From: Synechococcus sp. AG-673-F03
GTDB taxonomy: Bacteria > Cyanobacteriota > Cyanobacteriia > PCC-6307 > Cyanobiaceae
Length of the DNA: 64,000 nucleotides
NCBI GenBank assembly: GCA_003211205.1
Contig: QCTJ01000006.1
Location: forward strand, 19,510 to 83,509
Direction of reading: 5' to 3'
The notes under the pieces were generated by a model. That model had not been told where the DNA came from, searched no databases, and worked only from the letters and a program-made list of their open reading frames with translations. How positions within the stretch are numbered: position 1 is the first letter of the stretch; each line of letters opens with the position of its first letter. Both the position numbers and the translations under genes were made by a program. Positions 47,850-57,303 of this stretch are shown here, piece after piece.

Positions 47850-48157
47850 GCCTGCTGCCAGATCCAGTCGGCAACCACGACGTCATTCCCTTCTCCGAGA
47901 ACATCGGCATAACCGCTCATTTGGCCAACCCCTTCACGGGCAATCTGTGCAATCGCTTGAGCATTGTTGAGCTCTCGTTTTTCGAGAGCCTTGAGCTTTA
48001 GTGTTCGTCCTCGACGAATGATGTTGCCACCGTTGGGATGACATCCAGCGCAATGCAGATCAAATAGTTGCGCTCCTGATCCACTCAGGCCCCAGGCGCT
48101 TGAACTCTGCCAAAGCAGTGTGATCATCATCAGGGCCCCTGCCAGCAGAGTTCTCAT
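47825..48157 (-). CDS. Cytochrome c6-like protein
   Basis: This class I c-type cytochrome is exported: signal peptide about residues 1-22, then the heme site CAGCH and the distal Met in GVGQMSGYADV. NGGNIIRRGRTLKLKAL after the heme site is c6-like. It differs from the PetJ at 61269-61631, which has the standard NAMPSYEGKLS heme-Met region, and may belong to the c6B/c6C group, whose function is unclear. Length is 110 residues from ATG 48157. The Nif11-cupin gene is divergent, about 97 bases away. Confidence 0.88.
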   Translation of the reverse strand: MRTLLAGALMMITLLWQSSSAWGLSGSGAQLFDLHCAGCHPNGGNIIRRGRTLKLKALEKRELNNAQAIAQIAREGVGQMSGYADVLGEGNDVVVADWIWQQAQNAWIQG

Positions 48158-48254
48158 CGTCAATCAGCCGGTGATTTCAGTCTGCCTTGGTGCAAGTGAC
48201 TGGCTGGATCTGAATCTGCGGGTTGTCAGGATCACAACAGTTGTTCCTGATCTG

Positions 48255-48806
48255 ATGGCGGAAGAGGATCTGCAGCGTTTTCTATTGAAGGTTCAACAGC
48301 TCAATGCATTAGTCAGCAGTCTTGATGCTGATCCGGAACGTCGTCGTCAGTTGGCAGCATGCTCTGATCACAATGCGGTGGTTCAGCTGGCCCGGTCATG
48401 GGGCTACAGCATCGGCCGACGCTGGGGAGAGCCGAATGTTGAGTCGCCACTTCGATCCAATCTGCTGATGGAGGCGCCCTCAGCTTCAGCTCAGGAGACC
48501 GAAGAGGAGTTGTGTTCAGGCCGGGATTGGAGGCTGATGAGGATCAGCTCCAATGGATCGCGCAGTCCGGATGGTTTCTGGTACCAACAGCAAGAGCATG
48601 AGTGGCTCACCCTGTTGAAAGGGAGCGCTCGCCTGCGTCTTGAAGATCCAGAGGAATGGATTGAACTCAGCGTTGGGGATCAGCTGATGCTTCCAGCCGG
48701 TCGGCGTCATCGGCTTGAGAGGACGGATTCTGATCCTGGAACGGTATGGCTTGCTCTCTACTGGAATGAGAGTCCGGGCGAGCATCAGGTTCATTCGATC
48801 GTTTGA
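48255..48806 (+). CDS. Nif11-domain and cupin fusion protein
   Basis: Residues 1-62 form a Nif11-like domain (AEEDLQRFLLKVQQLNALVS, then RRQLAACSDHNAVVQLARSW and GYSIG), the domain used elsewhere as a leader for ribosomally made peptides. A linker follows, then a small cupin at about 90-175: HEWLTLLKGSARLRLED, ELSVGDQLMLPAGRRHRLERT, and TVWLALYW. Nothing resembles a modified core peptide. ATG 48255 was chosen because it starts the Nif11 domain. Its last 140 bases overlap the convergent psiE-like gene. It is divergent from the c6-like cytochrome gene. Confidence 0.85.
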   Translation: MAEEDLQRFLLKVQQLNALVSSLDADPERRRQLAACSDHNAVVQLARSWGYSIGRRWGEPNVESPLRSNLLMEAPSASAQETEEELCSGRDWRLMRISSNGSRSPDGFWYQQQEHEWLTLLKGSARLRLEDPEEWIELSVGDQLMLPAGRRHRLERTDSDPGTVWLALYWNESPGEHQVHSIV

Positions 48807-49224
48807 CGAGCCAGTAAGCCCCCGCCAACGCGATCGCGGAAACGCCAAGGCCGATCAACAGCTGAGGTTTATCTTCCGCGCCTTTGGGCAGCACAATGAC
48901 TTTTCTGGCTACAGCTGTGAGTGCGGTGACCAGCACCAGTTCGACCTGCACGACATGGCGACGCAGGTAACTGGTGATGTTCTGCAGCACTTCAAGGGCG
49001 ATGAGTACGGTCAGCAGATCGCCCAGGATGCGAATCAGACCATCACCGAGCCAGTAAGAATCCTGTTCATTGGTAATTAGCGACAACGCAACCCGGATCG
49101 TGAGCTGCACGATCGAAGCCGCGATCACAACAGCAGTGATTGCGGTGAGCAGGATGGCGACCTGCTTTTCACCCGCATCAACCCATTGCAGGAAACTTCG
49201 GTGTTTGCGACGGGATTGAATCAC
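48667..49224 (-). CDS. PsiE family (phosphate-starvation-inducible) membrane protein
   Basis: The membrane protein has four hydrophobic helices: AILLTAITAVVIAASIVQLT, then ILGDLLTVLIALEVLQNI, VELVLVTALTAVARKVIVL, and LIGLGVSAIALAGAYWLV. The conserved arrangement with YLRRHVV in the middle is typical of PsiE. The C-terminal 40 residues are a polar tail that exists only because the frame continues into the antisense of the Nif11-cupin gene. Length is 185 residues. It begins five bases after the small exported protein gene upstream. Confidence 0.85.
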   Translation of the reverse strand: MIQSRRKHRSFLQWVDAGEKQVAILLTAITAVVIAASIVQLTIRVALSLITNEQDSYWLGDGLIRILGDLLTVLIALEVLQNITSYLRRHVVQVELVLVTALTAVARKVIVLPKGAEDKPQLLIGLGVSAIALAGAYWLVKRSNEPDARPDSHSSREQAIPFQDQNPSSQADDADRLEASADPQR

Positions 49225-49229
49225 TGTGC

Positions 49230-49484
49230 TCAGTTGCTGCTGAACGGATTGAAGTAAGGCTTGGCGGGTGTGTCGCCAGGGGGATTCTCAATCTTGGTGT
49301 TGCAGGTGATGGATCCATCCGCTCCTTCGACGCAGTCGGTGGGAACCACGGTGCTCTGTTCACCGGTGCGGCTGTTGGGGCCCAGTAACCAGACCTCTGA
49401 TTGAGCCATCGCGGCCAGAGGAATCGTCACGCTGACAGCAGCGAGGAGGCTGGCGCCGAGCAGTCGTTGCGGGACGGAGGCCAT
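49230..49484 (-). CDS. Small exported protein of unknown function
   Basis: The 84-residue protein begins with a signal peptide (residues about 1-28, LLGASLLAAVSVTIPLAAMAQ with AMA-Q cleavage). The mature part of about 56 residues has two cysteines (DCVEG and TCNTK) that could form a disulfide and a proline-rich C-terminus. No family was recognised. It is co-directional with the PsiE-like gene. Confidence 0.7.
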   Translation of the reverse strand: MASVPQRLLGASLLAAVSVTIPLAAMAQSEVWLLGPNSRTGEQSTVVPTDCVEGADGSITCNTKIENPPGDTPAKPYFNPFSSN

Positions 49485-49525
49485 GGAAAATCAAATCGAT
49501 ATCCCCATGTTGCCTGTGATCGTGT

Positions 49526-49861
49526 TCAGCCGGTGCAGTCGTCTCTAATTTCTCTCAGCAGCAGATCCAACTGACCGAAGGGATCGGCATTGTTCTGAGC
49601 GGCGCTGGATCCCGAACCCTCATGTGCAGGTGCTCCTGGATCAGCGGCCCACTCAGCTTCGATCGAGCAGAGCCGGGCTGCTAGTCGAGGCATGCCTCCA
49701 AGGACATGCTCTCTTTGCAGCACTTCCATCAGGGCTGGCATCCGGGTGGATGTCGCTCTGAGGCTGCGGCGGAGGTCCGACTGGGTGCGCCCTTGCTGCT
49801 TGAGCCAGTCCTTCAGCAATGCTGCAAGGTCGTCCTCTAAGTCACGTGACCAGCGGCTCAT
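49526..49861 (-). CDS. Unknown small protein after the DUF1232 gene
   Basis: The 111-residue protein begins MSRWSRDLEDDLAALLKDWL. Residues 1-60 include a possible helix-turn-helix-like segment (QGRTQSDLRRSLRATSTRMP) that could contact DNA; this is only an impression. The rest is Ala-rich. Start ATG 49861 overlaps the stop of the DUF1232 gene (ATGA), which decides the start over an in-frame site seven codons upstream. Confidence 0.7.
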   Translation of the reverse strand: MSRWSRDLEDDLAALLKDWLKQQGRTQSDLRRSLRATSTRMPALMEVLQREHVLGGMPRLAARLCSIEAEWAADPGAPAHEGSGSSAAQNNADPFGQLDLLLREIRDDCTG

Positions 49862-50259
49862 GGGCGGTGGATCGGGAACCATTGATCAAGTTTGCGTTGC
49901 GCCCGTTGCCTGATCTCGGGAGTGATGTGATTCCGGCACAGACCCATGACTGCGGTGATGGCCACCAGGTCATCACTAAAACCAGCCACCGGCAACAGAT
50001 CCGGGATGAGGTCTGTGGGGACGAGAAGGTAAGTGAGCGCTGCCAGCAGGGTGAACCTGGCTTGAGGAGGCGTAGCCGAATCAAGCATTATTTCTAGCGC
50101 TTCAAGGGCTGGGCGAGCAATCGATCGTCCAGCTCGCTTAAGCAGTTGCCGAAAGGCAGACTCATCGATGACTTCACTGTCGAGCACTTCGGCATCCACT
50201 ACCTCACCGTTGAACCTGGCGTTGAACTCCTTGGTGCCTGAAGGGGAGCTCGATGTCAT
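49858..50259 (-). CDS. YkvA-like DUF1232 protein
   Basis: The 133-residue protein has an N-terminal variable part (about 1-60) and the DUF1232 domain with LLAALTYLLVPTDLIPDLLPVAGFSDDLVAITA, whose YLxxPxDLIPD signature is diagnostic (residues about 75-110; quoted in pieces YLLVPTDLIPD and GFSDDLVA). Function of the family is unknown; members are membrane-associated. The next gene overlaps its stop. Confidence 0.88.
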   Translation of the reverse strand: MTSSSPSGTKEFNARFNGEVVDAEVLDSEVIDESAFRQLLKRAGRSIARPALEALEIMLDSATPPQARFTLLAALTYLLVPTDLIPDLLPVAGFSDDLVAITAVMGLCRNHITPEIRQRAQRKLDQWFPIHRP

Positions 50260-50353
50260 GGCGATGGCGGTTACGCGGTCAGCCTTAAGAATCTCACCCC
50301 TCTAGGCGAATCTGCCATGAGGTGAGCCGAATCTCCGGGGGGTGGGTTCCCGT

Positions 50354-51280
50354 TCAGACGCTCATCTCGACAAGGCCGTGTTGGATGCCGGTTTTGCGCA
50401 GTTTGCGCAGGGCGCGTTGCACCACTTGGCGGCAGTACTCACGGCTGCAGTTCATATGCCGGGCTACCTCAGCCAATGTGCGCCATTCATGGCTGCCATC
50501 GAGGCCGAATCTCAGCATCACGACCGTCCGTTCTTTGGGCGTGAGATTGGATTTGTCCAACAGCTTCCAGGCCGAAGCTGTCCTTTCAGCGATTTCCGCC
50601 CGTTCCATCGGTGGAATTTCATCGCTAGGGAGAACGTCAACCAGCTCTGAAGGATCAGATTTTGACTTCACGACCCCCTGAAGGCTGACCGTCACACTGC
50701 GTAATTCACAACCCAGCAAATCTTCCACCTCGCTGAGGGAAATTTGCATCGACTCTGCAAGTTGTTCTGATGTTGGAGGCAAGCCATTGCTCTGCATCAG
50801 TCGAGCCTTGGCAGCACGCAGTTTGGTGAGTTTTTCATTCACATTCACTGGAATACGAATGGTGCGGCTCTGCGTTGAAAGAGCGCGGTTCAAGCCCTGA
50901 CGAATCCACCAGTAGGCGTAGGTGGAGAAACGGTGACCACGAGTTGGGTCGTATTTTTCGACGGCGCGTGTGAGTCCAAGGGTGCCTTCCTGAATCAGAT
51001 CCAGAAGGTCAAGTCCCTTGCCCTGGTATCGCTTCGCAAGATTCACGACCAGCCTGAGGTTGGACGTGATCATCTGATTCTTGGCTCTTTCTCCCCGTTT
51101 AATCGTGCGCTTCTCTTCGTCGTTGTAAACACATGCGTTTCCACTTCCGCCGGCAAGCTGACAGCGCTCGTTCAGCGCCACCATCGCCTGAACTTTGCGA
51201 CCCATGGTTAGCTCCTGTTCAGGAGTCAGTAGTTGATGTCTGCCGATTTCGCCTAAAAATGCACTCAGTGAACTCACCAT
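50354..51280 (-). CDS. Sigma-70 family RNA polymerase sigma factor (group 2-like)
   Basis: The 308-residue protein has region 1.2 (FLGEIGRHQLLTPEQELTMG), region 2 (ANLR-like SNLRLVVNLAKRYQGKGLDL and FSTYAYWWIRQGLNRAL), region 3, and region 4 (LTPKERTVVMLRFGLDG and EVARHMNCSREYCRQVVQ). The canonical region 4.2 end SRERVRQIEAKALRKLR reads SREYCRQVVQRALRKLR here, so it is a divergent non-primary factor. It lacks the long N-terminal region 1.1. Such factors direct stress or circadian gene sets in cyanobacteria. Confidence 0.92.
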   Translation of the reverse strand: MVSSLSAFLGEIGRHQLLTPEQELTMGRKVQAMVALNERCQLAGGSGNACVYNDEEKRTIKRGERAKNQMITSNLRLVVNLAKRYQGKGLDLLDLIQEGTLGLTRAVEKYDPTRGHRFSTYAYWWIRQGLNRALSTQSRTIRIPVNVNEKLTKLRAAKARLMQSNGLPPTSEQLAESMQISLSEVEDLLGCELRSVTVSLQGVVKSKSDPSELVDVLPSDEIPPMERAEIAERTASAWKLLDKSNLTPKERTVVMLRFGLDGSHEWRTLAEVARHMNCSREYCRQVVQRALRKLRKTGIQHGLVEMSV

Positions 51281-51523
51281 CACATGGTTGCCAAGGTTTA
51301 TTGAACCTAGGGCGAAAGGCTTTTTATTTGGCGCGTGTAATGAAGACTGCGGAATTCATATTTCAGACGTAATTCTGAATTTGTACCGAATTCAAGTTTT
51401 GTTCACAGTGTGATTCGTTTCGCTTCACATTTGCCTTGAATTGGTTGTGCAGACCTACTTCGTGAAAGCGACGCAGGCTTCCTCTCAGCCGCTACTGTCG
51501 CCAGCAACAAATGATTCGAGCTC

Positions 51524-52015
51524 ATGTTGCTGGCCTCTGCGCTGACTCCGGAGATTGCCAAGAGTGCTGGTGTGGCCTATGTCCACTACCTGAGCTTCAT
51601 GCTCTGCTTCGCGGCCTTGGTGGTGGAGCGCAGGCTGATTCGTCCTGACCCGGATCGTAGGACCGCAACGGCCATGGTGATCACCGACATCATTTATGGA
51701 ATTGCAGCACTCGCTTTGCTGGTGACTGGAATTCTGCGGGTGCTTTATTTCGGGCAGGGCAGCGAGTTTTACACCGAAAACCCGTTGTTTTGGTGGAAAG
51801 TCGGTTTGTATCTGAGTGTTGGAGGGCTGTCGCTCTATCCAACAGTCACTTATGTCCTTTGGGCGATTCCGCTGCGCAAGGGCGAGTTGCCGAAGGTCGG
51901 TCAGGCGCTGGCAACCCGTCTTGGCTGGATCATCAATGTGGAGCTGGTGGGATTTGCCATGGTTCCGATGCTCGCCACACTGATGGCCAGGGGTGTTGGT
52001 CTTCCCGCTGCTTGA
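51524..52015 (+). CDS. DUF2214 membrane protein
   Basis: The 163-residue protein has four hydrophobic helices: YVHYLSFMLCFAALVVERRL, then ITDIIYGIAALALLVTGILR with FGQGSEFY, WWKVGLYLSVGGLSLYPTV, and a last one at the C-terminus. This is the DUF2214 pattern with its conserved His-Tyr start and YFGQG motif. Function is unknown. It is divergent from the sigma factor; the 240 bases between them hold no recognised gene. Confidence 0.8.
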   Translation: MLLASALTPEIAKSAGVAYVHYLSFMLCFAALVVERRLIRPDPDRRTATAMVITDIIYGIAALALLVTGILRVLYFGQGSEFYTENPLFWWKVGLYLSVGGLSLYPTVTYVLWAIPLRKGELPKVGQALATRLGWIINVELVGFAMVPMLATLMARGVGLPAA

Positions 52016-52027
52016 GTAACGAGTTCG

Positions 52028-52681
52028 ATGCTTGATGCCCCCTGTCCACCGGTTCAGCAGGTTCGCAAGCTGGAGGGGCAGCCCTTCACTGCCGCGGCTG
52101 CCGAAACAGCACCTGGATACGGGGCGCGTTTGGCGACCACGGCTTTCGGGATTCCATCTCTGCCTCGCTGGTGTGTCTGGGTCGAGCCTGCAGCTGGTGA
52201 TGTAGCGGATCGATGGGAGCGACGCTGGCTGAATGCCATTGATGCCGCTTTGGATCAATGGATGCCTCTGTTGCCGATCACGCTTGTCAGTGACCGCAAC
52301 CGTGCTCATGTTCGGGTGGAACGCCGTCGGCCACCGCGGCGCAAGCTGGCGGGGGGCTGGAGAGCCAGCAATGGTCGTGCTGTGCTCCAACTGCTGGAAG
52401 TGCGTCGCGCAGACATCTGGCGACTGGAGCCAGGAGTGACCGTGCTGGTCTCACCGGAGCTGAGGGCGCAGTCCCTGCAGGCCACCGCGTTGCATGAGTT
52501 GGGCCATGCCTTCGGTCTCTGGGGCCACAGCGTTGATCCAGCTGATGCCCTTGCTCCGGTGCAAGGAGCCTCGCCTGTGCTCGCTCCATCCGCAGGGGAT
52601 CGAAGCACGCTGAACTGGTTGCGTGATCAGCCCACCCGTTTCGGTGAGCCCTTCAATCCTGCCGATGCCGCAGACCAGTGA
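52028..52681 (+). CDS. Predicted zinc metalloprotease (metzincin-like)
   Basis: The 217-residue protein contains HELGHAFGLWGHS, an extended HExxHxxxxxH zinc site as in metzincins, at about residues 157-169. Upstream is a beta-strand pattern (PGVTVLVSPELRAQ) that fits the substrate cleft. There is no signal peptide, so it may work in the cytosol. Target proteins are unknown. It lies twelve bases after the DUF2214 gene and may be co-transcribed with it. Confidence 0.8.
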   Translation: MLDAPCPPVQQVRKLEGQPFTAAAAETAPGYGARLATTAFGIPSLPRWCVWVEPAAGDVADRWERRWLNAIDAALDQWMPLLPITLVSDRNRAHVRVERRRPPRRKLAGGWRASNGRAVLQLLEVRRADIWRLEPGVTVLVSPELRAQSLQATALHELGHAFGLWGHSVDPADALAPVQGASPVLAPSAGDRSTLNWLRDQPTRFGEPFNPADAADQ

Positions 52682-52798
52682 CGATGCTTTTGATGCATGC
52701 TTCAAGCTTCTGACAGGCCGCTCAAAACTCGGCATGCTGCCTGCAGTGAACGATTGCTGGACTTGAGGATTGCGACCTTGCTGCGCTCACGCAGCCTG

Positions 52799-53446
52799 AT
52801 GCGTTCACTGCTCATGAGCGTTGTGCTCGTTTCGGTTGCCGGATGTGGTTCCTCGGGTCCTCTTTCCAGGGACGGACGGACCTCCAAAGACAGCATCCGC
52901 ATCCAGTTGGATGCTGCCGATCCCTCCGCCAGCACGGGAGAGCTCAATCAGGGACGTGAACCGCGTCGCTTCAAGGTTGGCTACGGCCGCAACGGCATCG
53001 CCTGCCCTGGAACAACCTTTGAAGAGGGCTGGACTCCGCTGGGCACCTTCCGCGTGAACGCAATCCTCAGTAAGGAACGCTTTGTAATGGATCCCGCTTT
53101 GGTGAAGGAGTCCGGAAAGACTGAGACCTATCTGCGCGAGAACCTCTTTCGCAACATGAGTTCCATCGATTTCAAGGGTGATGGTGAAACGGGGGAGTAC
53201 GGCGATGGATACATCAGCCTGGCGCCTGTGCCTGTCACGCCACAGCCATTCCGTTTCAACACTTACGACGGCAAATTCCGCTGGTACAGCTTCGCCATTC
53301 ACGGCACCAACGATCCCAGCCGGGTGGGGCAGTCGATCACCGGTGGCTGCATCAATGTGGATCAGAAGGTGATGACGGATCTGCTCCAAACGGTGCAACT
53401 TGGAGATGAAGTGGTGATCAGTTCTGACTCTCCCTGCACACCTTGA
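52799..53446 (+). CDS. L,D-transpeptidase-family lipoprotein (YkuD domain)
   Basis: L,D-transpeptidases cross-link or decorate peptidoglycan. The catalytic motif HGTNDPSRVGQSITGGCINV holds the His and Cys of the YkuD domain in the last third of the protein. The N-terminus at ATG 52799 is a lipoprotein signal (LLMSVVLVSVAGC), so it is anchored in the periplasm. FKVGYGRNGIACPGTTFEEG and WTPLGTFRV mark the beginning of the domain. Length is 215 residues; the frame is open upstream from 52697, but that start would bury the signal peptide. Confidence 0.9.
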   Translation: MRSLLMSVVLVSVAGCGSSGPLSRDGRTSKDSIRIQLDAADPSASTGELNQGREPRRFKVGYGRNGIACPGTTFEEGWTPLGTFRVNAILSKERFVMDPALVKESGKTETYLRENLFRNMSSIDFKGDGETGEYGDGYISLAPVPVTPQPFRFNTYDGKFRWYSFAIHGTNDPSRVGQSITGGCINVDQKVMTDLLQTVQLGDEVVISSDSPCTP

Positions 53447-53461
53447 TCACGCACGCCATGA

Positions 53462-54130
53462 TCAAGGTCTGCGCGGGTCTCCACGCCGGGCCGCGAGGAC
53501 GGCCTGCACTTGGCGCCAGCTCACACCGTGATGGGCTAGGGCCACCTGCAGATGGAAGAGGATGTCGGCCGCTTCTCCAGCGATCTCGTCGGCATTGTCG
53601 TCCTTGCAAGCCATGACAAACTCCGCACTCTCCTCCCCGATTTTTTTGAGGATGCTGTTGTCACCTCCCTCCAGCAGTTTGTTGGTGTAGCTGCCTTCCT
53701 CCGGTTGATCTCGGCGGCCTTCGATCACGCGCATCAGCTCTGTGCAGGCGTCCGCCGGGGGGGCAAGCGACTCCGGCCCCCCCGGGGCGCGTTGATCACT
53801 GTCTTCGTAGAAGCAGCTGCGAGCGCCGGTGTGGCAGGCCACATTGCCGGTCTGCTCAATCGTGATCAGAATGACATCCGCATCGCAGTCGTAGCGGATG
53901 CTTTTCACTTTCTGAGTGTGGCCACTGGTGTCGCCCTTGTGCCAAAGCTCTTTGCGCGAACGGCTCCAGTAATGGACCTCACCGCTGCTCAGGGTGAGGT
54001 CGATGGAGTGCCTGTTCATCCAGGCCACCATCAGCACGGCACCATCCAGCCAGTCCTGGGCGATTGCAGGGATCAGGCCCGCATCATTGAAACGGAGCTG
54101 ATCAATGAAGGCTGATGTGAGGGGCTGCAT
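53462..54130 (-). CDS. hisI: Bifunctional histidine synthesis protein HisIE
   Basis: The N-terminal half is phosphoribosyl-AMP cyclohydrolase (HisI): [51 protein letters not shown], and [10 protein letters not shown] with zinc cysteines. The C-terminal half is phosphoribosyl-ATP pyrophosphatase (HisE): [16 protein letters not shown] and [17 protein letters not shown]. This is the cyanobacterial fusion; order and length (222 residues) fit. It is divergent from the QueD-like gene. Confidence 0.96.
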   Translation of the reverse strand: MQPLTSAFIDQLRFNDAGLIPAIAQDWLDGAVLMVAWMNRHSIDLTLSSGEVHYWSRSRKELWHKGDTSGHTQKVKSIRYDCDADVILITIEQTGNVACHTGARSCFYEDSDQRAPGGPESLAPPADACTELMRVIEGRRDQPEEGSYTNKLLEGGDNSILKKIGEESAEFVMACKDDNADEIAGEAADILFHLQVALAHHGVSWRQVQAVLAARRGDPRRP

Positions 54131-54198
54131 CGGGCTGCGCTTGCTGCAGATGTAGACAGGAAGGATCCTGCCGCAGTGCCGTCCCTCTTCTCCGCCCG

Positions 54199-54687
54199 AT
54201 GCCTCTGCCCTCCGCTGGTTACACCTGCAGCAAGCATTTCGAGGGGTACCCCTGTTGCCATCGGCAGTGGCAGCACCCCGGGCATTGCCGGTTTGTCCAC
54301 GGCTACAGCCGCAGCTTCACCGTGTGGTTCGCCGCGACCCACCTCGACCCATGTGGGTTTGTGGTGGATTTCTCCAGTCTCAGGCCCCTGGAGAAGCAGC
54401 TCAGGCACCAGTTCGATCACACCTTTTTGGTGAATGCTGATGATCCGTTGATGCAGCAATGGCAGAGCCTGCATGAGCAGGGTGCTCTGGATCTGCGGGT
54501 GATGGACAACGTTGGGATGGAAGCCACTGCGCGGTTGGTGTGGGGCTGGGCCAACACCCTGTTGCAAGAACGTGATGCCGGCCGCAGCTGCTGCTGGAAA
54601 GTGGAGGCGCGTGAGAACCAGGCCAATTGCGCTTGTTACGAGGCTCTGCCCGATTGGTTCGGCACTGCGAACCAATCGGATCAGTGA
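54199..54687 (+). CDS. queD: 6-pyruvoyl-tetrahydropterin synthase/QueD family protein
   Basis: QueD makes 6-carboxytetrahydropterin in the queuosine pathway; related PTPS enzymes make tetrahydropterins. The zinc-binding His set is in [24 protein letters not shown] (positions about 14-37; key parts [12 protein letters not shown] and HGYS), the second part is in [16 protein letters not shown] followed by FDHTFLVN, and [15 protein letters not shown] follows. The N-terminal region has more Cys and His than usual. Length is 162 residues. The exact pathway (QueD or pterin) is not certain. Confidence 0.82.
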   Translation: MPLPSAGYTCSKHFEGYPCCHRQWQHPGHCRFVHGYSRSFTVWFAATHLDPCGFVVDFSSLRPLEKQLRHQFDHTFLVNADDPLMQQWQSLHEQGALDLRVMDNVGMEATARLVWGWANTLLQERDAGRSCCWKVEARENQANCACYEALPDWFGTANQSDQ

Positions 54688-57303
54688 TCAGCTCAGCACC
54701 AGTTTCCGCTGCTCTTCGCTGCCGCCGGTCGGCTGCACATCCACAGTGACGTCATCTCCGTCGCCGTAACGTCCGGCCAGGATGGCTTTGGCAATCGGTG
54801 TTTCCAGTTCACGCTGGATGGCACGCTTGAGCGGACGGGCGCCGTACACCGGGTCATAGCCGGCATCGGCAAGCCAATCGGTGGCGTTGTCGCTGATGCT
54901 CAGATCGAGCTTGCGCTCCATGAGACGTTGACGCAGGCAGTTCACCTGCAGACTCACGATCTGGCGTAGTTCGTCTCTGCGCAGGCTGTGGAAGATGATC
55001 TGATCATCGAGCCGATTGAGGAATTCAGGACGGAAATGACCGCGAAGGGCGTCATTCACCCGCCGTTCCATTTCGTCGTGCTGCCCGTCATCACCGCCCA
55101 GATCCAGGATCGACTGGCTGCCGATGTTGCTGGTGAGGATCAGCACGGCATTGGTGAAATCCACGGTTCGGCCCTGACCGTCGGTGACGCGACCGTCATC
55201 CAGGATCTGCAGCATCACGTTGAACACATCGGGGTGCGCTTTTTCCACTTCGTCGAAGAGGATCACGGCGTAAGGGCGACGGCGCACAGCTTCAGTGAGC
55301 TGTCCTCCTGCCTCATAGCCGACGTATCCAGGAGGAGCACCGATCAGACGACTGACCGAGTGCTTCTCCATGTATTCACTCATGTCGATGCGAACCATCG
55401 CGTCTTCACTGTCAAACAGCTGTGCTGCCAGGGCCTTAGACAATTCGGTTTTGCCGACACCGGTGGGACCGAGGAACAGGAAACTGGCGATCGGTCTGTG
55501 GGGATCACTGAGCCCGGCACGTGAACGTTGAATCGCATCGGCGACCGCGGTGACGGCCTGCTGCTGACCCACCACTCGCTCGTGTAGCTGGTTCTCGAGC
55601 CCGAGCAGCTTGGCCATCTCCGATTGCACAAGCTTGGCCACAGGAATACCGGTCCATTTGGCGATCACCTCGGCGATGTCGTCTTCGGTGACCTCCTCAC
55701 GCAACAGCGACTTCTCCTGACTGTTGTCGTTGTCCTCGCTCAGTGCGGCCTCTTTCTCAGCCAGCTGCTTCTGGAGTGTGGCCAGTGTTCCGTATTCCAG
55801 CTCAGCTGCCTTGTTGAGGTCATAACTGCGCTTGGCCTGGTCCACTTGCAGCTGCACACGCTCAATCTCCTCCTTGAGGTTGGAGAGCTCATCAATCGCT
55901 CCCTTCTCCTGCTGCCACTGAGCATTGAGAGTGCTTTGCTGCTCTGAGAGTTCCGCGAGTTCCCGCTCGAGCTTCTCCAGCCGCTCCTGGCTGGCGGCAT
56001 CGGATTCTCGGCCGAGCGAGAGTTTCTCCATCTCAAGTTGAAGAATCTTGCGATCGATTTCATCGATCTCCTCCGGTTTGGAGGTGATCTCCATCTTCAG
56101 TCGCGCGGCGGATTCATCCACCAGGTCGATGGCCTTGTCTGGCAGAAAGCGGTCGGCGATGTAGCGGCTGCTGAGCACGGCGGCAGCCACCAGTGCACTG
56201 TCGGCAATGCGAACACCGTGGTGCACTTCATAGCGTTCCTTCAGTCCGCGCAGGATCGAGATCGTGTCCTCCACCGTGGGTTGGTCTACGAGTACCTGCT
56301 GGAAGCGACGCTCAAGAGCCGGATCTTTTTCAATGTGCTGACGATGTTCGTCGAGTGTTGTGGCGCCAATGCAGCGCAGCTCACCTCGGGCCAGCATTGG
56401 TTTGAGCAAGTTGCTGGCATCCATGGCGCCACCTGTGGCGCCGGCCCCAACCACCGTATGGATCTCATCGATAAACAGAACGATCTGTCCTTCGGAGTCG
56501 GTGACCTCCTTCAGAACCGCTTTGAGCCGCTCTTCGAATTCGCCGCGATATTTGGCCCCGGCGATCAAGGCTCCCATGTCGAGGCCGATGAGTTGTCGGT
56601 TCTGCAGCGCCTGAGGAACATCGCCGTTGACGATGCGCTGTGCCAGGCCTTCGACAATGGCGGTCTTGCCGACGCCTGGTTCGCCGATCAGCACGGGGTT
56701 GTTCTTGGTTCTGCGGCTGAGGATCTGAATGGTGCGGCGGATCTCCTCGTCGCGGCCGATCACAGGATCAAGCTTGCCGTCGCGGGCTGCCGCCGTGAGA
56801 TCACGTCCGTATTTCTCCAGTGATTCGTAGGTTGATTCAGGGTTTTGGTCGGTCACGGTCTGGCTGCCGCGCACGGCATCAATGGCGGTTTTCAGGGCTT
56901 TGGCGTCGGCACCCACCTGACTGAGCAGGCGTTGTCCGCAGCGAGAATCCTCTGCTAATGCGAGCAGCAGGTGTTCGATGGAGATATAGCTGTCTCCGTA
57001 CCCCTGCTTGAGAGATTCGGAACGATCCATCAGGGCGTTAAGCCCTTTGCCCAGGTAAACGGATTCCGGAGGAGACTGCAGCGCCGGTTGCTGACTGAGA
57101 TGGGCTTCCAGGTTGCTATTTAGAGCGGATGGCGTCACACCGGCTTTTTCGAGAATGCGACTGGCCAGTCCGTCCTGTTCGAGGAGTGCCAGCATCAGAT
57201 GCTCGGTCTCCAATTGCTGATGGCGTCGCTTCTGGGCCAGGTTCTGGGCCGAGAGGATCGCGGCCCAGGCCTTTTCAGTGAATTGTTCGGCCGTGGGTTG
57301 CAT
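54688..57303 (-). CDS. clpB: Chaperone ClpB
   Basis: ClpB is the AAA+ disaggregase that works with DnaK. It has the N-domain repeats (residues 1-150), AAA1 with Walker [19 protein letters not shown] at about 200-220, the long middle coiled coil (rich in Glu/Leu/Gln, about 400-530), and AAA2 with [15 protein letters not shown] and [20 protein letters not shown]. The C-terminal domain begins [18 protein letters not shown]. Length is 871 residues. It ends beside the convergent queD-like gene with no gap. Confidence 0.97.
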   Translation of the reverse strand: MQPTAEQFTEKAWAAILSAQNLAQKRRHQQLETEHLMLALLEQDGLASRILEKAGVTPSALNSNLEAHLSQQPALQSPPESVYLGKGLNALMDRSESLKQGYGDSYISIEHLLLALAEDSRCGQRLLSQVGADAKALKTAIDAVRGSQTVTDQNPESTYESLEKYGRDLTAAARDGKLDPVIGRDEEIRRTIQILSRRTKNNPVLIGEPGVGKTAIVEGLAQRIVNGDVPQALQNRQLIGLDMGALIAGAKYRGEFEERLKAVLKEVTDSEGQIVLFIDEIHTVVGAGATGGAMDASNLLKPMLARGELRCIGATTLDEHRQHIEKDPALERRFQQVLVDQPTVEDTISILRGLKERYEVHHGVRIADSALVAAAVLSSRYIADRFLPDKAIDLVDESAARLKMEITSKPEEIDEIDRKILQLEMEKLSLGRESDAASQERLEKLERELAELSEQQSTLNAQWQQEKGAIDELSNLKEEIERVQLQVDQAKRSYDLNKAAELEYGTLATLQKQLAEKEAALSEDNDNSQEKSLLREEVTEDDIAEVIAKWTGIPVAKLVQSEMAKLLGLENQLHERVVGQQQAVTAVADAIQRSRAGLSDPHRPIASFLFLGPTGVGKTELSKALAAQLFDSEDAMVRIDMSEYMEKHSVSRLIGAPPGYVGYEAGGQLTEAVRRRPYAVILFDEVEKAHPDVFNVMLQILDDGRVTDGQGRTVDFTNAVLILTSNIGSQSILDLGGDDGQHDEMERRVNDALRGHFRPEFLNRLDDQIIFHSLRRDELRQIVSLQVNCLRQRLMERKLDLSISDNATDWLADAGYDPVYGARPLKRAIQRELETPIAKAILAGRYGDGDDVTVDVQPTGGSEEQRKLVLS

